From assembly GCA_944388145.1 (NCBI GenBank), contig CALXHQ010000010.1, forward strand, positions 1 through 64,000: 64,000 nucleotides of DNA, written 5' to 3'. Positions 33,556-42,464 of this stretch are shown one piece after another. Made by a program: the position numbers and the translations under genes. A model generated the notes under the pieces. The model ran no database searches, was not told the origin of the DNA, and was given only the letters and a program-made list of their open reading frames with translations. This DNA is from an uncultured Gemmiger sp. GTDB taxonomy: Bacteria; Bacillota; Clostridia; Oscillospirales; Ruminococcaceae. The stretch's first letter is position 1. Each line of letters opens with the position of its first letter.

Positions 33556-35397
33556 TCAGGAAAGTTCAAACATGCCGTTATACAGCTGATAATACTCGCC
33601 CTTCTGGGCCAGCAGCTGTTCATGGTCGCCGCGCTCGACGACCTGGCCATGTTCCAACACGATGATCGCATTGGCGTTGCGCACGGTGGACAGCCGATGG
33701 GCAATGACAAAGACGGTGCGTCCCTCCATCAGCTGGTCCATGCCCTTTTCGATCAGGGCCTCGGTGCGGGTGTCGATGGAGGAGGTGGCCTCGTCCAAGA
33801 TCAGCACCGGCGGGTCGGCCACGGCCGCCCGGGCAATGGCCAGCAGCTGCCGCTGGCCCTGGCTCAGGCTGGCGCCGTCGGAGGTGATGCGGGTGTCATA
33901 CCCCTGGGGCAGGCGGCGGATGAAAGAATCGGCGTTGGCAATTTTTGCAGCCTGGACGATCTCCTCCCGGGTGGCGTCCAGCTTTCCGAAACGGATGTTG
34001 TCCGCGATGGTGCCGGTGAACAGGTGGGTGTCCTGCAGCACGATGCCCAGGCTGCGCCGCAGAGAATCCTTGGCAATGTCCCGCACGTCGATGCCGTCGT
34101 AGGTGACGCTGCCCTCGTCAATGTCGTAAAAGCGGTTGATCAGGTTGGTGATGGTGGTTTTGCCGGCGCCGGTGGAGCCGACAAAGGCAATTTTCTGCCC
34201 CGGCTTGGCGTACAGGCTGATGTGCTTGAGGATGGTGTGCCCCTTCTCATAACCAAAGCTCACGTCGTGAAAGCGCACGTCGCCCCGCAGCGGCACCAGC
34301 GTGCCGTCCGGCTTTTGCCAGGCCCAGCGGCCGGTCTTTTCGGTGCAGGGGGTCAGAGCGCCGTTTTCCTCCCGCACGTTGACCAGGCAGACCTTGCCGT
34401 CGTCCACCTCGGGGTTCAGGCTCATGGCCTCAAAGATACGCTCGGCACCGGCCATGGCCGCCAACAGGAAGTTGCTCTGCTGGGTGAACTGGTTGATGGG
34501 CAGCGCAGCCTGGCGCACAAAGACCAGGTAGCTGGACAGGCTGCCGATGTCGGTCATACCGTTAAGGGCCATAATGCCGCCCAGCACCGCAACGATCGCA
34601 TAGTTGATGTAGGAGATACTGACCACGGCGGGCACCATGGTAGCGGCGTAGTTCTGGGCGCCGGTGCCTGCCTTGCGCAGGACCTCGTTTTTTTCGTTAA
34701 AGACGCGCAGGTTTTCCGGCTCGTGGTTGAACACCTTGATGACCTTCTGACCGCTGACCATCTCCTCGATATAGCCGTCCACATCGCCCAGCGCTGCCTG
34801 CTGTTTGGTGTAATACTGGGTGCTGCGTTTGGCGCTGTACCGGATATAGGCAAACATGGCGATGTAGCCCAACACCACGATCAGCGACAGCTGCCAGTTG
34901 AGCACAAACAGCATGACCAATGTGCCGGCCAGCTGAATAAAGCTCTGGATGGACATGGCAAAACTGTTATTCAGCGCGTCCGAAACAGTGTCCACATCGT
35001 TTGTAAAATAGCTCATGATATCGCCGTGGCGCTGGGTGTCAAAAAAGCGCAGCGGCAGGGTCTGGATGTGGTTGAACAGATCCCGGCGGATGTCGAACAG
35101 CACCTTCTGGGCGGCATAGACCATCGTCTGGGTGTATCCCAGGGCAGACAGCGCACCGATGCCGTAGATGGAGGCAGTGGTGACGACGCCCTGCAAAAAG
35201 CCGGGGATGTCGCCTTCCCCCACGCTGTTGACCACCGGGCGGATCATGTAGGTGCCCAGCAGGTTGGCCACCGCGCTGATGGAAACCAGCACCGCCACCA
35301 CCAAAAACAGGAACTTGTGCCGCCCCATGTAGGCGAGCAGCGTGCGCAGGGTAAAGCCGAAATTTTTTGGTTTTTTACCGGTGATCGCCCGTGCCAT
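33556..35397 (-). CDS. ABC exporter half, canonical ATPase site
   Basis: This 613-residue protein is a half transporter with six membrane segments (about 25-320), an unusual insert of about 30 residues before the nucleotide-binding domain, and an ATPase domain. Walker A is VGSTGAGKTTI, the signature is LSQGQRQLL and Walker B is VLILDEATS with the catalytic Glu. It overlaps the preceding ABC gene by 23 bases, so the two half-transporters form a heterodimer of the TM287/288 or BmrCD type, probably a drug or peptide exporter. It is the last gene of the MarR operon. Confidence 0.92.
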   Translation of the reverse strand: MARAITGKKPKNFGFTLRTLLAYMGRHKFLFLVVAVLVSISAVANLLGTYMIRPVVNSVGEGDIPGFLQGVVTTASIYGIGALSALGYTQTMVYAAQKVLFDIRRDLFNHIQTLPLRFFDTQRHGDIMSYFTNDVDTVSDALNNSFAMSIQSFIQLAGTLVMLFVLNWQLSLIVVLGYIAMFAYIRYSAKRSTQYYTKQQAALGDVDGYIEEMVSGQKVIKVFNHEPENLRVFNEKNEVLRKAGTGAQNYAATMVPAVVSISYINYAIVAVLGGIMALNGMTDIGSLSSYLVFVRQAALPINQFTQQSNFLLAAMAGAERIFEAMSLNPEVDDGKVCLVNVREENGALTPCTEKTGRWAWQKPDGTLVPLRGDVRFHDVSFGYEKGHTILKHISLYAKPGQKIAFVGSTGAGKTTITNLINRFYDIDEGSVTYDGIDVRDIAKDSLRRSLGIVLQDTHLFTGTIADNIRFGKLDATREEIVQAAKIANADSFIRRLPQGYDTRITSDGASLSQGQRQLLAIARAAVADPPVLILDEATSSIDTRTEALIEKGMDQLMEGRTVFVIAHRLSTVRNANAIIVLEHGQVVERGDHEQLLAQKGEYYQLYNGMFELS

Positions 35398-37126
35398 CCG
35401 CGTCGCCCCCTTTCATCTGGGAATGGTAGATCTCCTGATAGATGGGGTCCCCGGCCAGCAGTTCGCTGTGGGTGCCCACCGCATGGACATGCCCGTCGTC
35501 CAGCACCACGATCATGTCGGTGCCCATCACCGAGGTGATGCGCTGGGCTATGATGATCTTGGTGACATTTTCAAGCCCCCGCAGTGCCGTGCGGATCTTG
35601 GCCTCGGTGGCGGTGTCCACGGCGCTGGTGGAATCGTCAAAAATCAGGACTTTCGGTTTTTTCAGCAGCGTACGGGCAATGCACAGGCGCTGCTTCTGCC
35701 CGCCGGAGACATTAACGCCGCCCTGGCCCAGGTCGGTGTCCAGCCCGGCCGGCATGCGCTCAAGAAATTCGTCGGCACAGGCTGCGCGGCAGGCCGCCCA
35801 CAGGGTATCATCGTCGGCATCCGGGTCGCCCCATTTCAGGTTGTCCCGCACCGTACCGGAGAACAGCACATTCTTTTGCAAAACGATGCCCACCGCATCC
35901 CGCAGTGCCGTCAGATCATATTCCCGCACATTGCGGCCGCCCACCAGAACACGGCCCTCGGTGGCGTCGTACAGGCGGGGGATCAACTGCACCAGCGTGG
36001 ATTTTGCCGAGCCGGTACCGCCCAGGATGCCCACTGTCTGCCCCGGCCGGATGGTCAGGTTGACGTTGGCCAGGGCATACTCGGCTGCGTCGGGGTGGTA
36101 CTTGAAGCTGACGTTCTCAAACCGGATGCCGCCGTCCGGGATCTCGGTGACGGCATGTTCCGGGCTGGCAAGCTCCACCTTCTCGTCCAAGACCTCTGCC
36201 ACCCGGTGGGCGCTGGCCAGCGACCGGGTCATCAGCAAAAAGACGTTGGAGATCATCATCAGCGAGTTCATCACCTGCATGACGTAGCTGAGAAAGCTGG
36301 TCAGCCGGCCCACTGTCAGGCTGCCCTGCAAAATCATGTTGCCGCCCATCCACATGATCAGCACGCAGGCGGCGTACATGGTCAGCTGGAACGCCGGCAG
36401 GTTGAGCACCGCCGTGCGGAAGGTGCTGCGGCTGACGTTCATCAGTTCGGTGTTGACCTGGCTGAACTTTTCCTCCTCGTACTCACCGCGGACAAAAGCC
36501 TTGACGGCACGGATGGCGGTCAGGCACTCCTGCACCACATTGTTCAGGTGGTCCATGGCCTGCTGCAGCTTGATGTACATGGGCGCGATGTGCCGCACCA
36601 CAAAGAACAGCACCAGCGCCAGGATGGGCATACAGATGAAGAACACCACCGCCAGGTCAGGGCTCATCCAGAAGGAAAGCCCAATGCCCAGCACCAGCAT
36701 GGACGGTCCGCGGACCATGGGGCGGAACCCGCCGTTGATGGCGTTCTGCAGCACGGTGACATCGGTGGTCATGCGGGTGACCAGCGATGAGGTCTCGAAA
36801 TGGTCAATGTTGCCAAAGGCATAGGTTTGCAGTTTGGCGTATTCGGCCTGGCGGATGCGGGCGCCAAAGCCGTAGGACGCCCGGGCTGCATACCGGGCGT
36901 ACAGCAGACCGGTGATCAGCGCCAGCACGGCGCAGACAGCCATCTTGACGCCGGTGGTCAGGATGCAGTGCATATCCTGATTGGCCACGCCCTCGTCGAT
37001 GATGTCGCTCATCAGGATGGGGATGACCATCTCAAAGGCGCTTTCCACAACCACCAGCAGCATGCCCAGGGCCATATCCCTTTTATAAGGTCCCATGTAG
37101 CCAAACAGGCGTTTGAGGTCTTTCAT
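35375..37126 (-). CDS. ABC exporter half, degenerate ATPase site
   Basis: This 583-residue half transporter has six membrane segments (about 17-310) and an ATPase domain. Walker A reads LGGTGSAKSTL, the signature NVSGGQKQRL is intact, and Walker B ends LIFDDSTS with Asp in place of the catalytic Glu. That substitution is the hallmark of the non-hydrolysing site in heterodimeric exporters, and the partner gene supplies the Glu. I chose the ATG at 37126 after GAAGGA. The MarR gene stops one base upstream, so translation is coupled. Confidence 0.92.
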   Translation of the reverse strand: MKDLKRLFGYMGPYKRDMALGMLLVVVESAFEMVIPILMSDIIDEGVANQDMHCILTTGVKMAVCAVLALITGLLYARYAARASYGFGARIRQAEYAKLQTYAFGNIDHFETSSLVTRMTTDVTVLQNAINGGFRPMVRGPSMLVLGIGLSFWMSPDLAVVFFICMPILALVLFFVVRHIAPMYIKLQQAMDHLNNVVQECLTAIRAVKAFVRGEYEEEKFSQVNTELMNVSRSTFRTAVLNLPAFQLTMYAACVLIMWMGGNMILQGSLTVGRLTSFLSYVMQVMNSLMMISNVFLLMTRSLASAHRVAEVLDEKVELASPEHAVTEIPDGGIRFENVSFKYHPDAAEYALANVNLTIRPGQTVGILGGTGSAKSTLVQLIPRLYDATEGRVLVGGRNVREYDLTALRDAVGIVLQKNVLFSGTVRDNLKWGDPDADDDTLWAACRAACADEFLERMPAGLDTDLGQGGVNVSGGQKQRLCIARTLLKKPKVLIFDDSTSAVDTATEAKIRTALRGLENVTKIIIAQRITSVMGTDMIVVLDDGHVHAVGTHSELLAGDPIYQEIYHSQMKGGDADGTGDHR

Positions 37127-37127
37127 G

Positions 37128-37607
37128 TCATTCCTTCTCTCTTGTTTGTGTCTCTTCCTGCGGCAGGGCGGGTTCCCTGCCAAAGCTGCTGTCCGGCTTC
37201 AGGTTGCGGTAGGCGCGGCGGAAATAGGCGGCAAACTGCTGCTTTTCCTGCCGGGTAAAGCCGGCAAGCATCTGTTGTTCCACGTCCTCGGCCGCCTGCT
37301 GCCAGGCGGCAGCAGCCTGGCTGCCCTTATCTGTCAGACGGATGGTTCCAGTGCGCCGGTCATTTTTGTCCACACTGCGGCTGGCAAAGCCCCCCTTTTC
37401 CAGCGCGTCCAACATACGGCAGACGGCGGCGGGGTCGATCTCAAAATAGTCAGCCAGCTGCTTCTGGCTGCAGGGCCCCTTGCGGGCCAGATAATCGATC
37501 AGCTTGGGCTGACCGGACCCCAGGCCCAGCGCCGCACCCCGGGGACGGATCACAGTACGCTGGGCATGGGACAACCGGTACAACAGCATATAAAATCTGC
37601 TCTCCAT
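37128..37607 (-). CDS. MarR-family repressor of the ABC exporter
   Basis: This 159-residue winged-helix protein has the MarR core: CSQKQLADYFEIDPAAVCRMLDAL as recognition helices and the wing VDKNDRRTGTIRLTDKG. It is first in the operon with the two ABC half-transporters. Two palindromes in its leader, directly downstream of a near-consensus promoter, indicate autorepression released by a transported drug or signal. The inducer is unknown. Confidence 0.9.
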   Translation of the reverse strand: MESRFYMLLYRLSHAQRTVIRPRGAALGLGSGQPKLIDYLARKGPCSQKQLADYFEIDPAAVCRMLDALEKGGFASRSVDKNDRRTGTIRLTDKGSQAAAAWQQAAEDVEQQMLAGFTRQEKQQFAAYFRRAYRNLKPDSSFGREPALPQEETQTREKE

Positions 37608-37623
37608 GGGCGCCTTTCCTTCC

Positions 37624-37654
37624 TTGACTAGTCAATGATTGATGTGTCAATCAT
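37624..37654. promoter_or_regulatory. Twin MarR operators
   Basis: Two adjacent palindromes share one base: TTGACTAGTCAA (37624-37635, perfect) and ATGATTGA-TGTG-TCAATCAT (37635-37654, 8-base arms). They lie about 8 to 38 bases downstream of the transcription start inferred from the promoter at 37669-37696, where a bound repressor would block elongation or initiation. Confidence 0.7.
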
Positions 37655-37668
37655 CGGCTGACAATCCT

Positions 37669-37696
37669 ATTATATCCCCTCCATCCCCTTTGTCAA
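37669..37696 (-). promoter_or_regulatory. marR-ABC promoter
   Basis: On the minus strand TTGACA (37691-37696), 16 bases and TATAAT (37669-37674). Both boxes are perfect. Confidence 0.82.
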
Positions 37697-37776
37697 CATC
37701 AATCCTCTTCTTAGCAAAGCGCCCCGCCAGGGCCTTTGTGGCAAGCGAAACCGGATCGCGTGGCAAAGGGCGCCTG

Positions 37777-39354
37777 TCAGGCGGAATTTTGCGGTTTGGT
37801 TTTCCCCTGAACCCGTGCCGGATTCCAGGAACCTTTTCCCCGCTGGAAGCATAGGTTCCACTTTCTCACCGGGACCCCACCAAAGCCCAGGGCCAATGCC
37901 AGATACAGCAAGCAGACAGCCGATGCGGCAGCCGCCAGGCCAAGCGGGGCGCCCCCGGTGCAGCGCAGGACCGCCTCGCCCGCCGCGCCGGCGGCCAGCG
38001 CAAACAGGGCGGGCCGGCCCAGCCAGGCAAACAGCCGGGGCTTCAGCCCTGCCCTGCGCAGCAGCCGTGCAGTGTTCAGCCCAAATGTCAGCAAGTTGGA
38101 CATTGCCATAATGCCGAGAAATGCTTCCATGCCAAAACGGGGCAGCAGCGCCACAATACAGAGAATGCGCAGCGCCGAGTCCAGCAGCGAATATCGGAAG
38201 GTGGCCAGCTGCTCCCCCAGCCCCTTCAACAGGCCGTCCACCATGCTCTCCAGATACATGAAGGGCGCCACAAACCCCAAAACCCGGATGTAGCCGCCCA
38301 CCTGGGCATCCCCGTACAACAACTGTGCCACCTGGCTGCCGAACAGCACAAAACAGCACCCTGCCAACATCGAAAACAGCCCCGCCGTGCGCAGGGTGGT
38401 TTCGATCAGGCGGGCAGCGGCCAGTCGGTCATGCCGGGCGCTGGCGCGGGCGATCTCGGGCATCAGGAGGCTGGACAGCGCCGACAGAATGGAGAAGGGA
38501 AAGAACAGCAGCGGCAGCGCCATGCCCTTCAATGCGCCATAACGGGAGATAGCCTCGGCCCGGTCGCCCAGGTGGATTGCCAGGCAGAGCGGGATCAGAC
38601 TGGCTTCGGCCGCCTGCAAAGTGCTGGAAAGCAGACGGCTGCCCTCCACCGGCAGCACAATGGCCGCCAGCTCCCGCCGCGTGAAGGGCGAACGTTTTGC
38701 CTCCCGGCCAGAGCCGCGGCTGCGCAGCCCCGCATCCCGCCGGGCAAACAGCACCATCAGCAGGCAGGAAACACACTCGCTGACGGTGTTGCCCGCCAGC
38801 ACTGCTGCGCAGGCATAGCCGGCCCCCCAGTGGGAGAAACGGCGCAGTGCCAGCCACACCACCCCCATGCGCACCAGCTGTTCCACCAATTGGGCCACCG
38901 CGTTGGGTTCCACCCGGCGCCGGGCCAGAAAGCATCCCCGCAGCGCACCGGCCACCGCCATCACCGGCAGGCTGGGTGCCAAGATTTTCAGCCCCAGGGC
39001 GCCCCGCACATCGTGCAGCAAAAAACGGGCCAGCGGCTCGGCCAAAAGCAGCTGCAGCACCATGGCCGCAGTGCCCAGGGCGCCCGCCGCCAGCACCAGC
39101 CGCCGCACCGTGCGGGCCATACTGCGCCCCCGGGCCAGGCTTTGGGCCGCCAGACGGGTGGAGGCCACATTCATGCCCGCCGTTGCCAGCGAGACAAACA
39201 CCGTGTACACCGACAGAATCAATTGGTACAGGCCCATACCCTCGCTGCCGATGCCCGCCGCCACAAACACCCGGAACGCCATGCCCAGCACCCGGAGCCC
39301 CAGCCCGGACAGCGTGAGAATGGCTGCGTTTTTCAGGTAGACTTTAATCTGCAT
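37777..39354 (-). CDS. SpoVB/MurJ-type lipid-linked polysaccharide flippase
   Basis: This 525-residue protein has 13-14 membrane helices and the MOP-superfamily opening LKNAAILTLSGLGLRVLGMAFRV. The GMGLYQLILSVYTVFVSLATAGM stretch is typical of the SpoVB/YtgP branch. Members flip undecaprenyl-linked precursors, and SpoVB is needed for spore cortex. Given the SpoIIP gene in this window a sporulation role is possible but not shown. The ATG at 39354 follows GGAGGGGG. It stands alone. Confidence 0.85.
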   Translation of the reverse strand: MQIKVYLKNAAILTLSGLGLRVLGMAFRVFVAAGIGSEGMGLYQLILSVYTVFVSLATAGMNVASTRLAAQSLARGRSMARTVRRLVLAAGALGTAAMVLQLLLAEPLARFLLHDVRGALGLKILAPSLPVMAVAGALRGCFLARRRVEPNAVAQLVEQLVRMGVVWLALRRFSHWGAGYACAAVLAGNTVSECVSCLLMVLFARRDAGLRSRGSGREAKRSPFTRRELAAIVLPVEGSRLLSSTLQAAEASLIPLCLAIHLGDRAEAISRYGALKGMALPLLFFPFSILSALSSLLMPEIARASARHDRLAAARLIETTLRTAGLFSMLAGCCFVLFGSQVAQLLYGDAQVGGYIRVLGFVAPFMYLESMVDGLLKGLGEQLATFRYSLLDSALRILCIVALLPRFGMEAFLGIMAMSNLLTFGLNTARLLRRAGLKPRLFAWLGRPALFALAAGAAGEAVLRCTGGAPLGLAAAASAVCLLYLALALGFGGVPVRKWNLCFQRGKGSWNPARVQGKTKPQNSA

Positions 39355-39424
39355 GGCACTGCCCCCTCCCCTGCCCGGCACAGGATTTCACCGCATTGTA
39401 TGGGCAAACCGGTCGGATTATGCC

Positions 39425-39453
39425 TTGCCCGGGACCGCCGGGTGTGATACAAT
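39425..39453 (+). promoter_or_regulatory. Extended -10 promoter for the unknown gene at 39497
   Basis: TTGCCC (39425-39430), 17 bases and TACAAT (39448-39453) with a TG at the extended -10 position. Confidence 0.6.
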
Positions 39454-39496
39454 AAACTCTGTTTTGAGAGGACAGGAACAGTAAGAGGGAACACGC

Positions 39497-40297
39497 ATGT
39501 TTGTCCGCGCGTACGACGCACACACAAAGGAATATTACAAATCCATGGTATATGCCCTGGTGGACCCGGGCATCCGGGAGCAGGCAGTGGTCTATCACCC
39601 GGTGCTGGACAGCTTTGTGCTGCTGCACCACTTGAATGCGGGCAATCCCGATCTGGTGGGATATGCGTGCATCCAGCCCGACCGCACCGGCTGGCAGGAG
39701 GCTGACCCGGCGTTTTCTGCCCGGCTGAAATCCGCCCCGACCCGGGACCGGGGCGCGGAGCCGCTGACCCGGCTGCTGGGTTACCCGGAGGTGGTGGGCA
39801 GTCCCGGATTTTTGCAGGCACTGCTGAGCACCGGCTTTGTGCCCCGGGAGCAGGCCGGGATTCCCCTGCGGGAGCCCGCCGACCTGCAGACTTGGACCTA
39901 TGTGCGCACCCAGGCCGACGCCGATGAGCTGATGCGGCGGTTTGGCGGATTTCGCGGTGCGGCACTGGTGCGCCTTTATTACAAAGAGAACACCGGCACC
40001 CGCCAGCTGACTGCCCGCTTTGAGGAAGCCGACCATTTTGGTGCCATCGACCTGTGCTTTGAGGGCACACTTGCCCTGCACCTGCAACGCGTCGGCGAGA
40101 ACCGCAGCCACCAGTTTGCCTGTGCCAGCCTGCTGGTGCGGGAGGAGACCGTCTTTTGGGCGGACGCCGAACTGCCGGCGGAGGATTCGACCGTTCCTGA
40201 CAATTATGTTAAGGCATTGAACCTGAAATGGCGCAAGGTGCGCCGCATCCGAAAAAAGTTTCCCGGGCGCCCTGCCGACGCGCCCGCCACGTTGTGA
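39497..40297 (+). CDS. Hypothetical protein, 266 residues
   Basis: The protein is soluble, with no signal or membrane segment, and begins MFVRAYDAHTKEYYKSMVYAL. It appears mixed alpha/beta with a basic C-terminal tail (KWRKVRRIRKKFPG) that could bind nucleic acid. I do not recognise the family. The start follows an AAGAGGG-type site. It is 21 bases before the purine nucleoside phosphorylase gene and shares its promoter. Confidence 0.75.
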   Translation: MFVRAYDAHTKEYYKSMVYALVDPGIREQAVVYHPVLDSFVLLHHLNAGNPDLVGYACIQPDRTGWQEADPAFSARLKSAPTRDRGAEPLTRLLGYPEVVGSPGFLQALLSTGFVPREQAGIPLREPADLQTWTYVRTQADADELMRRFGGFRGAALVRLYYKENTGTRQLTARFEEADHFGAIDLCFEGTLALHLQRVGENRSHQFACASLLVREETVFWADAELPAEDSTVPDNYVKALNLKWRKVRRIRKKFPGRPADAPATL

Positions 40298-40318
40298 TAC
40301 AGATTGGAGCGATGTGAT

Positions 40319-41146
40319 ATGTCTACCCCTTCCCAGATGGTCCGCGAGTCTGCCGACTTTCTGCGCAGCCGTTTGAATGCCCAGCCGGACCTGGCACTGG
40401 TGCTGGGCTCCGGCCTGGGCGACCTTGCCAACGAGATCGAAAACCCGGTGTATATTCCCTATCAGGAGGTTCCCCATTTTCCTGTGTCCACTGCACCGGG
40501 ACATGCCGGGCGCTTTGTTTTCGGGCGGCTGAGCGGCCGTATGGTGCTGTGTATGCAGGGCCGGTTTCATTATTACGAGGGGCACGATATGGCTGCCATC
40601 GCACTGCCGGTGCGGGTCATCAAGGCACTGGGGTGCCGGGCACTGGTGCTGACCAACGCGGCCGGCGGCGTCAATTGGGACTTTTCGGTGGGGGATTTCA
40701 TGCTCATCACCGACCACATCAACTTTATGGGCGCCAATCCGCTGCGCGGAGAAAACGACGAGGCCATCGGTCCCCGCTTCTGCGACATGACCCATGTCTA
40801 CGCCCCGGAGTTTCAGCAGGCCGCCCGCCAGGTAGCCGCAGAGCAGGGCATCCCCCTGCGGGAGGGCGTCTACCTGGGCTATATGGGCCCCAGCTTTGAA
40901 ACCCCGGCCGAAATTCGGGCTTTCCGCACGCTGGGTGCCGACGCAGTGGGCATGAGCACGGTGCCGGAGGCGATCGCGGCCTCCCACTGCGGCCTGCCGG
41001 TGCTGGGTGTGAGCCTGATTACCAACATGGCCGCCGGCATGGCCGGCAAGCGGCTGTCCGGTGAGGAAGTCATCGAGATCGCCAACCGGCGCGGGCCGGT
41101 CTTTCAGGCCTTTATCCGCCAGGTGGTGGGCGCATTGCCGCTGTGA
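40319..41146 (+). CDS. punA: Purine nucleoside phosphorylase I
   Basis: This 275-residue enzyme phosphorolyses guanosine, inosine and their deoxy forms to base and (deoxy)ribose-1-phosphate. The trimeric PNP signature is visible as LVLGSGLGDLA, then GRFHYYEGHD and LTNAAGGVNWDF. The late VGMSTVPEAIAASHCGLPV is also typical. The ATG has a weak GGAG upstream. It lies between an unknown gene and a DUF523 fusion in one operon. Confidence 0.94.
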   Translation: MSTPSQMVRESADFLRSRLNAQPDLALVLGSGLGDLANEIENPVYIPYQEVPHFPVSTAPGHAGRFVFGRLSGRMVLCMQGRFHYYEGHDMAAIALPVRVIKALGCRALVLTNAAGGVNWDFSVGDFMLITDHINFMGANPLRGENDEAIGPRFCDMTHVYAPEFQQAARQVAAEQGIPLREGVYLGYMGPSFETPAEIRAFRTLGADAVGMSTVPEAIAASHCGLPVLGVSLITNMAAGMAGKRLSGEEVIEIANRRGPVFQAFIRQVVGALPL

Positions 41147-41170
41147 CGCTGTCAACGGAGGAATCGGAAG

Positions 41171-42070
41171 ATGAAACTTCTAGTCAGCGCCTGCTTGATG
41201 GGCATCGGATGCAAATATTCCGGCGGAGATAACCGCTGCGGTGAGATGCTGGCAGCGCTGAAGGCAAACGGGCATGAGGCAGTGCCCGTTTGCCCCGAGG
41301 TATACGGCGGGCTGCCCACCCCTCGCCCGCCAGCCGAACGGCAGAATGACCGGGTCGTCACCGAGGCCGGTGCCGATGTGACCGCACAGTACCGCAAGGG
41401 TGCCGAGATTGCCCTGGCCCTTTACCGGCAGTGTGGATGCAGCGCCGCTGTGTTGAAAGCCAACAGTCCCAGCTGCGGCTGCGGAAGCATCTACGACGGC
41501 AGCTTTACCCACACCAAAATATCCGGCGATGGTGTGACTGCCGAGCTGCTGAAAGCAAACGGCATCCCGGTCTACACCGAGGTGAGTTACCGTCAGTTAC
41601 CCGGTATGGCTGAGCCTGACCATCCCAACAGCCGGGAAATTCCTGACGCAGCATTTGTGCTGTCCACACCGCTTCCGCCGGACGCCGCCCGTATCCGGCG
41701 GGAAGTGTTTGTGGAGGAGCAGGGTTTTGCTGAGGAGTTTGACCGTACCGACCAGACCGCCTGGCATCTGGTACTTTACCGAAGCGGCCAACCCACCGCC
41801 TGCTGCCGTTTTTTCCCCGGTGATGAACCGGGCTGCTATGTGGTGGGGCGGCTGGCGGTGCGTGCCCCATTCCGGAAGGATGGTCTGGGCGCGCAGGTGC
41901 TGGCTGAAGCCGAGCACCGCATCACCGCGATGGGCGGTCTAAAGGTCGGCCTGGCGGCGCAGGTACGGGCCAGCGGCTTTTACCGCAAACAGGGCTATGT
42001 CTCCTGCGGCGGGGAATTTTTGGAGGAGTACTGCCCCCATATCTGGATGGAAAAGGTGCTGACAAGATAG
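41171..42070 (+). CDS. DUF523 protein fused to an ElaA-like acetyltransferase
   Basis: Residues 1 to about 140 are a DUF523 domain: LVSACLMGIGCKYSGG, VCPEVYGGLPTPRPPAE and the cysteine-rich SPSCGCGSIYDGSF. About residue 160 onward is a GNAT domain of ElaA type (RREVFVEEQGF, then APFRKDGLGAQVL). The DUF523 function is unknown; conserved cysteines suggest metal or redox chemistry. No stop or frame change divides the two domains. It ends the operon starting at 39497. Confidence 0.85.
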   Translation: MKLLVSACLMGIGCKYSGGDNRCGEMLAALKANGHEAVPVCPEVYGGLPTPRPPAERQNDRVVTEAGADVTAQYRKGAEIALALYRQCGCSAAVLKANSPSCGCGSIYDGSFTHTKISGDGVTAELLKANGIPVYTEVSYRQLPGMAEPDHPNSREIPDAAFVLSTPLPPDAARIRREVFVEEQGFAEEFDRTDQTAWHLVLYRSGQPTACCRFFPGDEPGCYVVGRLAVRAPFRKDGLGAQVLAEAEHRITAMGGLKVGLAAQVRASGFYRKQGYVSCGGEFLEEYCPHIWMEKVLTR

Positions 42071-42096
42071 GTTTCTGCCCGCAATACGCAAAAAGC

Positions 42097-42142
42097 GCCC
42101 CCGGTCTGGCTGCCACACAGCAATCCAGCCCGGGGGCATTTG
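42097..42142 (+). terminator. Terminator after the DUF523 fusion
   Basis: GCCCCCGG (42097-42104) pairs with CCGGGGGC (42130-42137), with an inner CTGG/CCAG stem, followed by ATTTGC. The T tract is short. Confidence 0.65.
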
Positions 42143-42152
42143 CCCGGCAGGC

Positions 42153-42181
42153 TTGACGCAGCGGCGATGGCCCGGTATAAT
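42153..42181 (+). promoter_or_regulatory. tRNA-Pro promoter
   Basis: TTGACG (42153-42158), 17 bases and TATAAT (42176-42181), about 32 bases upstream of the mature tRNA. Confidence 0.8.
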
Positions 42182-42212
42182 AGGGTGTACGCCATCCGCT
42201 GGCGGAAGATAC

Positions 42213-42285
42213 CGGGGTGTTGCGCAGTTGGTAGCGCGCCTGCTTTGGGAGCAGGAGGCCGCGAGTTCGAGTCTCGCCACTCCGA
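42213..42285 (+). tRNA. tRNA-Pro, anticodon TGG
   Basis: The 73 bases fold as a cloverleaf. The acceptor CGGGGTG pairs with CACTCCG (one G-T). The anticodon arm CCTGC-TTTGGGA-GCAGG places TGG at 42246-42248. The T arm GCGAG-TTCGAGT-CTCGC is intact, with discriminator A. CCA is not encoded (CTT follows). A phage remnant begins just downstream, and tRNA 3' ends are common phage integration sites. Confidence 0.95.
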
Positions 42286-42291
42286 CTTGAA

Positions 42292-42345
42292 AAAATCCGC
42301 GCTGAAACGCATTTAACTGCGAATTAGCGCGGATTTTATTATTTT
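42292..42345 (+). terminator. tRNA-Pro terminator
   Basis: AAAATCCGCGCT (42292-42303) pairs exactly with AGCGCGGATTTT (42326-42337), followed by ATTATTTT. The loop is 22 bases. Because both ends are A/T-rich it can also end the leftward phage transcript. Confidence 0.85.
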
Positions 42346-42401
42346 ATTGTTTTTACTTTTTGATTCTTTTTTGACTTTGTTTTGTCGGCAAGTGTCAGAC
42401 C

Positions 42402-42464
42402 AATGTTCAGACCAAATCAAAACGGGTTGTTTATCCATCTGCTGTCGGTCAGCGCAAAGAATGC
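42402..42464 (-). repeat. Left copy of the 63-bp imperfect direct repeat
   Basis: This copy covers the last 15 codons and stop of the 1522-codon gene plus 15 bases beyond. It matches 47951-48013 with the same spacing throughout. The distal 22 bases (42402-42423) differ at only two positions from the right copy. Confidence 0.7.
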
